From the NCBI GenBank assembly GCA_029972135.1, contig CP124755.1, forward strand, positions 1,302,001-1,366,000: DNA of 64,000 bases. The letters are read 5' to 3'. This DNA is from Candidatus Thiocaldithrix dubininis. Its GTDB lineage: Bacteria; Pseudomonadota; Gammaproteobacteria; Thiotrichales; Thiotrichaceae. The notes beneath the pieces were generated by a model that worked only from the letters and a program-made list of their open reading frames with translations, was not told the DNA's origin and made no database searches. Position numbers and translations under genes: made by a program. Shown one piece after another: positions 59,863 to 64,000 of the stretch (position 1 is the first letter of the stretch; every line of letters begins with the position of its first letter).

Positions 59863-60381
59863 ATGGCTTATATTATGGTCGATGTGGAAGCCGATGGCCC
59901 GATTCCGGGTGATTATTCCATGATTAGTTTTGGTGCGGTGGTGGTCAATCAAGGCTTGCATCAAACCTTCTATGGCAAGTTAAAACCCATTTCTGCAAAG
60001 TGGATTCCTGAAGCCTTAGCGGTGAGTGGGCACTCGCGTGAACAGACATTGACCTTTGATGAGCCTGCGTCGGTTATGCGCCGTTTTGCCGAGTGGATAC
60101 GCAAAGTAAGTAAAGATCAGCCGCGTTTTATTGCCGACAATAATGGGTTCGATTGGCAGTTTATTAACTGGTATTTCCACCATTTTATTGGTGTGAATCC
60201 GTTTGGTTTTAGTTCCAGCAATTTAGGTTCGTTATATAAGGGTTTAGAAGCAGATATGTTTTCAAATTTCAAACATTTACGCCAGACGAAACACGATCAC
60301 AATCCGGTGAATGATGCTAAAGGCAATGCCGAAGCCTTGTTAGCGATGATTCAACGTTATGATTTGAAAATTCGCCTATAA
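59863..60381 (+). CDS. DnaQ-like (DEDD) 3'-5' exonuclease
   Basis: A 172 aa exonuclease-fold protein. Motif I has D7 and E9 in MVDVEADGPIPGD, motif II is ADNNGFDWQFINWYF, and motif III is HNPVNDAKGNAEALLAM. It is smaller than DNA polymerase III epsilon and resembles free-standing 3'-5' exonucleases acting on short DNA or RNA ends. Substrate not known. Confidence 0.88.
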   Translation: MAYIMVDVEADGPIPGDYSMISFGAVVVNQGLHQTFYGKLKPISAKWIPEALAVSGHSREQTLTFDEPASVMRRFAEWIRKVSKDQPRFIADNNGFDWQFINWYFHHFIGVNPFGFSSSNLGSLYKGLEADMFSNFKHLRQTKHDHNPVNDAKGNAEALLAMIQRYDLKIRL

Positions 60382-60387
60382 GTTAAC

Positions 60388-60413
60388 CTACAGCGAGTGC
60401 TACCCCGCTGTAG
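60388..60413. terminator. Hairpin between convergent genes
   Basis: CTACAGCG and CGCTGTAG pair over a ten-base loop between the exonuclease gene and the DUF6174-like gene, which converge. It has no T run. Confidence 0.45.
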
Positions 60414-60422
60414 CTGTGCAAA

Positions 60423-61220
60423 TTAGCGCACTCGCACATTGGATACGCTATAACTCACTTCTTCATCTGCAATCATGGCACTGCGATCAATATACAAAGA
60501 ACTGGGGTAACCGTAAGTAGGGTCATACGTAACATTAATTTGTGCAGCATTATTCTTATAAGCATCCCGTAATTCTTGGAATAAATCACTCATGCTTGGC
60601 ACTGAGGCTTGACGATCAGCAGGAACCGTTTCGCCCGTGTCCGCGTAAGTCATACCACTGACTTGTCCATTATTGACCGAAACCGTAATCGGACGACGGT
60701 ATTCTGGCGCAGTAAATCCACCAAATTGTACGGTGTAGTCATAGTTGCCATTAGCCGTGGCGGCTTTCCATTTGGCTTCATTCGTATTGAGCGTGGTTAA
60801 GTTCGCATTTTGGGTATTATTTGTGTTGTTAATCGCTTTAATATCGGCTGCGGTTAACACGCGTCTAGATACTTCACCGCCCGTAATGCCGCCGTACATG
60901 ACGGCTACATCGCCCGCATTAAGTTTGCCATTGCCGTTTTTATCTAACACGCTCACTGTGAAGGGGCTGCTGTCTTGTAAATTGAATAAGCTACGTAAGT
61001 TTCTATTTTGATTGTCGTTTAACGTTAATGACGCGGGTGGTTTGTATTGATTGCTAAATTGTTGTAAAAGTTGTTGCAGAATATTCAGCAGATTCGTCCA
61101 GTTAGCATTCGCAAACCCATTATTCAGATTTAAGTTTGGCGTATTAACATTATTATTGGGCAACGTGGTGCTGTTGGTATTGCTACCTGTACGGTTGCTA
61201 TTAATGCTTAAACTATCCAT
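60423..61220 (-). CDS. DUF6174-like protein with an EF-hand/dockerin-type calcium loop
   Basis: A 265 aa protein. Residues 1-60 are Asn/Thr/Ser-rich with no signal peptide, followed by a Gln/Leu helix. Residues 92-104 (LDKNGNGKLNAGD) fit a calcium-binding loop (D93, N95, N97, N101, D104). The C-terminal 120 residues (NYDYTVQFGGF, VSVNNGQVSG, TYDPTYGYPSSLYIDR, DEEVSYSVSNV) match the layout I know as DUF6174. Location is unclear; possibly exported by a route without a classic signal. Function unknown. Confidence 0.7.
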   Translation of the reverse strand: MDSLSINSNRTGSNTNSTTLPNNNVNTPNLNLNNGFANANWTNLLNILQQLLQQFSNQYKPPASLTLNDNQNRNLRSLFNLQDSSPFTVSVLDKNGNGKLNAGDVAVMYGGITGGEVSRRVLTAADIKAINNTNNTQNANLTTLNTNEAKWKAATANGNYDYTVQFGGFTAPEYRRPITVSVNNGQVSGMTYADTGETVPADRQASVPSMSDLFQELRDAYKNNAAQINVTYDPTYGYPSSLYIDRSAMIADEEVSYSVSNVRVR

Positions 61221-61279
61221 AGTTTAATCTCCGTTGTAGGTTAATTTGGGGGAAATGGATGTTACGTCCGTCCACTTTT

Positions 61280-61370
61280 CATAAGCGAAGCTGCCATGAA
61301 AGACGAGTGCCAAACGGATAAACGCGAGGGGCGCTGAGATAACAGGTGGCAGCCGCTTTGCTACCTTTTA
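61280..61370 (-). ncRNA. Candidate structured 5' leader upstream of the DUF6174-like gene
   Basis: A GC-richer segment in the 224-base gap between divergent genes. On the minus strand GGUAGC-AAAGCG-GCUGCC (61348-61365) forms a 6-bp hairpin that needs one G-U pair, so it is better as minus-strand RNA than plus. A second hairpin (CAUGGCAGC-UUC-GCUUAUG, 61280-61298) carries GGCAGC, able to pair perfectly with the GCUGCC of the first. I do not recognise the class. Confidence 0.35.
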
Positions 61371-61444
61371 TCGTGGAAAATTCGTTAACAAGCCGTTAAC
61401 TAAGCTTTACTTGCCGCTTAGTAAATCGAGATTAAATACTGTCT

Positions 61445-61918
61445 ATGAATGTGAATATTCGCCTTGCCACGGTTGAGGATTTAACCGCCATTTGTGAATT
61501 GGCTGAACAGTCCCTGCGTTTACATTATCAACACGCGCCGCAGGTATTTGCACCCCTACCGGGTATTGAACGTGACCGCGAGTTTTGGTTAAGTTTAATT
61601 CAAGCGCAATATGCGTGTTTTTGGGTAGCAGAACAACAACAGCAAGTATTAGGCTTTTGCTTTGCCCGCTTATTGCCTGCCGGTTTAAGCTTTTTGCGCA
61701 ATCGTTTACTGTGTCATATCAGTACAGTGGTGGTGGATAGCCAAGCGCAACGTCAAGGCATTGGCGCGAGTTTAGTACAAGCGGTGGAGCGCTGGGCAAA
61801 GCAACAACGTGCCGCCGAAGTACGTTTAGAAGTATTTGATTTTAATGAGCCTGCCATTGCTTTATATGCTAAACAAGGCTTTCACACGCAATCACATATT
61901 ATGACCAAACTGATTTAA
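61445..61918 (+). CDS. GNAT-family N-acetyltransferase
   Basis: A 157 aa acetyl-CoA-dependent transferase. N-terminal IRLATVEDLTAICELAEQS, the acetyl-CoA loop RQGIGASLVQAVERWAKQQ and C-terminal LEVFDFNEPAIALYAKQGF are the standard GNAT motifs. Resembles acetyltransferases acting on small molecules or proteins; substrate unknown. Convergent with pqiC, 3 bases apart. Confidence 0.87.
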   Translation: MNVNIRLATVEDLTAICELAEQSLRLHYQHAPQVFAPLPGIERDREFWLSLIQAQYACFWVAEQQQQVLGFCFARLLPAGLSFLRNRLLCHISTVVVDSQAQRQGIGASLVQAVERWAKQQRAAEVRLEVFDFNEPAIALYAKQGFHTQSHIMTKLI

Positions 61919-61921
61919 GTC

Positions 61922-62491
61922 TTATAAGCTAGCGGCAATTTGTGCGGCTAATTGTGAGACTAGCTGCGCTTGTGCATTAATCAGGGTATCCACCTTTTTA
62001 TCCGCTAGCGTTATGACTAAATTAAAGTTTTGTGTTCCCAAAATTTTGCCGTCACGCGGTTGCTGCAATTCCCAATGTCCGCTTAACACGGCTTGTTGTC
62101 CTAACTGCCCATCGAATTGGTCTACTTGAACAGCAATTTGCGCTTGTGGGCTTTGTTGCACTTCCCAAGGCAACATTTGAATTAAGGTATTTGGCAAGCG
62201 AGCTTGTAATTGCCGACTCAAAGCGCGTAAAAATTCATCTTCTAATTGCCCGCCCCACAAATACTTATCCGAAATGTGCAAGCTATGCGCATTAGTACGC
62301 ATAACCACGCCTTCGCGATCTAATAAACTCGGCAGTTTAATTGGTCCTACGCCTAAGCTATGGTATGCCACAATATGCGGTGTTGCCACAATATGCGGTG
62401 TTTGCAGGCTGTAGTAATGGGTGGAGGTATTACTGTTAGAACAAGCCACTAAACTCAGGGCGCTCAGGGTTAATGCCGCTAAATGCTTCAT
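61922..62491 (-). CDS. pqiC: PqiC/YmbA-family membrane integrity lipoprotein (DUF330)
   Basis: Outer-membrane lipoprotein of 189 aa (lipobox SLVACS, Cys17) of the ABC-transport auxiliary family. The YYSL segment, VGPIKLPSLLDREGVVMRT, WGGQLEDEFLRALSRQL and a C-terminal helix fit PqiC, which caps the PqiB needle across the periplasm. The start overlaps the pqiB stop by 4 bases. The N-terminal linker holds a 6-residue tandem duplication (TPHIVA-TPHIVA). Confidence 0.82.
   Translation of the reverse strand: MKHLAALTLSALSLVACSNSNTSTHYYSLQTPHIVATPHIVAYHSLGVGPIKLPSLLDREGVVMRTNAHSLHISDKYLWGGQLEDEFLRALSRQLQARLPNTLIQMLPWEVQQSPQAQIAVQVDQFDGQLGQQAVLSGHWELQQPRDGKILGTQNFNLVITLADKKVDTLINAQAQLVSQLAAQIAASL
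62369..62404 (-). repeat. 18-bp tandem repeat inside pqiC
   Basis: Two copies of an 18-base unit containing ccacaatatgcggtgtt (+ strand) lie end to end, with a difference at the last base. They encode the duplicated residues TPHIVA in frame. Confidence 0.8.
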
Positions 62492-64000
62492 TCTAATGCC
62501 TCATTGGGTTTGCCGCGTAATAAGGAATTGGGCTTACGTTCCAAGGTTTCAGATAAGGTTCGCACCGAACGCGCCGCATTGGTGACTTCTTCCATCATTT
62601 CATCTAACTGGTATTGTGTGGGCGAATTGCGAGCAGTTAAGCGGTCGATTTGTTCCAGCGAGCCTTGTAATTGTTGCAGCGAGCGATTGAATTCTTGGCT
62701 GACTTGATCCACATTACCGGTTACTCGCTCTAGATTTTTGGTAACACCCGGCAGGGTTTGCTGGTCGACTTGTTTAATGACTTTTTGCGCTTCTTTGACG
62801 GCTTTTTCTACTTCTTTTAGCATAGAATTCGCGCTATCAATGGTTTTATCCAGTTTGCCACTATTAACAATGCGCTTAACGCCGTCGAGGGTTTCTTGCA
62901 AACTGCTCATGACATCCGCTGCCATTGCTGGTAAATCGTCTAACGCCGCGCTAATCGTGGGGAATTCGCTATAACCACCAATTTTGACAATATCGGCGGA
63001 TTTTGGCGATTTTTCCATTGTTAGCGTAATAACTTTTTGTCCGGTTAATAGACTACTGGTATCCAATTTAGCGCGTAACCCACGGTCTACCAGTTGCCGC
63101 ATAGCCATATCCGCTGTATTAGGTGTTAACGATTCATCAAATTGCTGCGGTTGAATTGAAACTAACACCGGCACTTTAAGTTGTTGGCTCGTTTTATCTA
63201 AGCGAATATCAATATTTTCCACCTGTCCTACTGGTACGCCTTGAAATTCAACCGGATTTCCCACAGCTAAACCGCGTACATTGCCTTGAAAGTGCATGAC
63301 ATAATACAAGCGTTGCGCGTATTGCTTTTCTTGCGTGTTGTCATAATTCTTATATAAGACAAAGGTTTGCTGTGCGGGGCTTGCTGGGCTTTCGTCAAAT
63401 GCTTTGGGGGTTTCAAAGGCAATTCCGCCGGAAATTAAAGAGGTTAACGACTCCATACGGAAGGTTGCGCCATTTGCACCAAATTTAAATTCAGCACCAC
63501 TGGCATTCCAAAACCGACTATTGTTACGCACCAATTCATAGTAAGGGTCACGAATAAACACTTCTAATTGTACGCCCGCGTTTTTATCCAACAATTTAAA
63601 GTCAATGACTTCGCCGACTTGCAACTGCTTATAAAAAATAGGCGCACCAATATCAATTGAACCTAACGAATCGGCTAGTAAATAAAAGCGCCGTCCGGCT
63701 TCGGTGGGCGCAATCACAGGCGGGCGATCTTCACCCATATAATAGGTTTGATCATCGCTATTTGTGCCCGGACTCATGCCAATATACGTACCGGAAAAGA
63801 AGGTGCTCAAACCGGAAATACCGGAACGGGTAATGCGGGGGCTAACAATCCAAAACCGCGCATCGCTGCCTAAATGTTTACCCATATCGCGGCTGAGTAT
63901 GATTTCCGCGTCAACATACTTTAGATCATCGCTGACTCGTAAGGATTTAAGTTTACCCACGGCTACCGCTTTATAACGCACTTCGGTTTTGCCGGGTTCA
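62488..64000 (-). CDS. pqiB: PqiB-like MCE-domain protein (partial, runs off the right edge)
   Basis: At least 504 aa; the frame is open to the window edge, so the N terminus with its membrane helix lies outside. Three MCE domains are seen: the first ends near FFSGTYIGMSPG, the second near DIGAPIFYKQLQVGEV, and the third at GNPVEFQGVPVGQVENID. A coiled coil (about 350-470, IDSANSMLKEVEKAVKEA) ends the protein. PqiB forms a hexameric tube carrying lipids between the membranes with PqiA and PqiC. pqiA, expected next upstream, would be beyond 64 kb. Confidence 0.87.
   Translation of the reverse strand, partial: EPGKTEVRYKAVAVGKLKSLRVSDDLKYVDAEIILSRDMGKHLGSDARFWIVSPRITRSGISGLSTFFSGTYIGMSPGTNSDDQTYYMGEDRPPVIAPTEAGRRFYLLADSLGSIDIGAPIFYKQLQVGEVIDFKLLDKNAGVQLEVFIRDPYYELVRNNSRFWNASGAEFKFGANGATFRMESLTSLISGGIAFETPKAFDESPASPAQQTFVLYKNYDNTQEKQYAQRLYYVMHFQGNVRGLAVGNPVEFQGVPVGQVENIDIRLDKTSQQLKVPVLVSIQPQQFDESLTPNTADMAMRQLVDRGLRAKLDTSSLLTGQKVITLTMEKSPKSADIVKIGGYSEFPTISAALDDLPAMAADVMSSLQETLDGVKRIVNSGKLDKTIDSANSMLKEVEKAVKEAQKVIKQVDQQTLPGVTKNLERVTGNVDQVSQEFNRSLQQLQGSLEQIDRLTARNSPTQYQLDEMMEEVTNAARSVRTLSETLERKPNSLLRGKPNEALE

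Noticed and set aside
61280-61380. Cyclic di-GMP-I (GEMM) riboswitch
   Set aside because: CACGATAAAAGG on the minus strand resembles the start of that class, but the later conserved segments do not follow.

Overview
The window is a dense, chromosomal stretch of a Gram-negative bacterium. A Gammaproteobacterium is indicated by the order pyrH-frr-uppS-cdsA-dxr-rseP-bamA-skp-lpxD-fabZ-lpxA-lpxB-rnhB, by hflK-hflC-DUF2065-purA, by lipid A genes and by pst-pho genes. A short-form HisG together with HisZ, an uncoupled rpsB-tsf, TTA-rich leucine codons and a NamZ-like enzyme fit a Thiothrix-like (Thiotrichales) lineage, but that placement is an inference. No rRNA, tRNA, CRISPR array, transposase or integrase was recognised.

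Layout. 1-14.4 kb (+): a peroxiredoxin with its own terminator, then the envelope-biogenesis operon (UMP kinase, ribosome recycling, undecaprenyl-PP synthase, CDP-DAG synthase, DXR, RseP, BamA, Skp, lipid A enzymes), with a class II aldolase-like gene and a methyltransferase-like gene placed before rnhB. 14.4-17.4 kb (+): a FIST-domain sensor overlapping a hybrid histidine kinase. 17.4-21.1 kb (-): an AT-rich three-gene island with a proton-channel subunit carrying a long cytoplasmic helical tail, an OmpA-type partner, and an HNH nuclease. The order and domains match a type II Zorya anti-phage system (zorA-zorB-zorE). 21.3-25.6 kb (-): murA-hisG-DAHP synthase-hisD. 25.7-32.5 kb: NamZ-like muramidase, TlpA-like thioredoxin, gph, rmuC, a second ExbB/ExbD-like stator pair, and a CPBP protease. 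32.6-41 kb: pstC-pstA-pstB-phoU-phoB-phoR (no pstS), facing a low-affinity PiT phosphate transporter with its PhoU-like partner. 41-50 kb (-): lpxH, DUF4124 and SPOR proteins, thiL, tcdA, purA, hisZ, DUF2065, hflC, hflK, and a small low-complexity exported protein. 50.5-64 kb: recB without recC or recD, a small duplicated membrane/exported pair, ilvE-like, NAT, EamA, YqaA, hydrolase, AEC carrier, an exonuclease, a DUF6174-like protein with a calcium-loop motif, GNAT, and pqiC/pqiB (pqiB runs off the right edge).

Themes. Much of the window serves the envelope: the lipid A genes at 9-12.6 kb are complemented by lpxH at 41 kb, and BamA, Skp, RseP, UppS, MurA and the Pqi proteins belong to the same theme. 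Phosphate uptake and sensing form a second block. Histidine synthesis is split: HisG at 24 kb needs HisZ, which is encoded at 46-47 kb. The best candidate for an accessory system is the Zorya-like island. The other stator-like pair next to rmuC has no established role that I can name.
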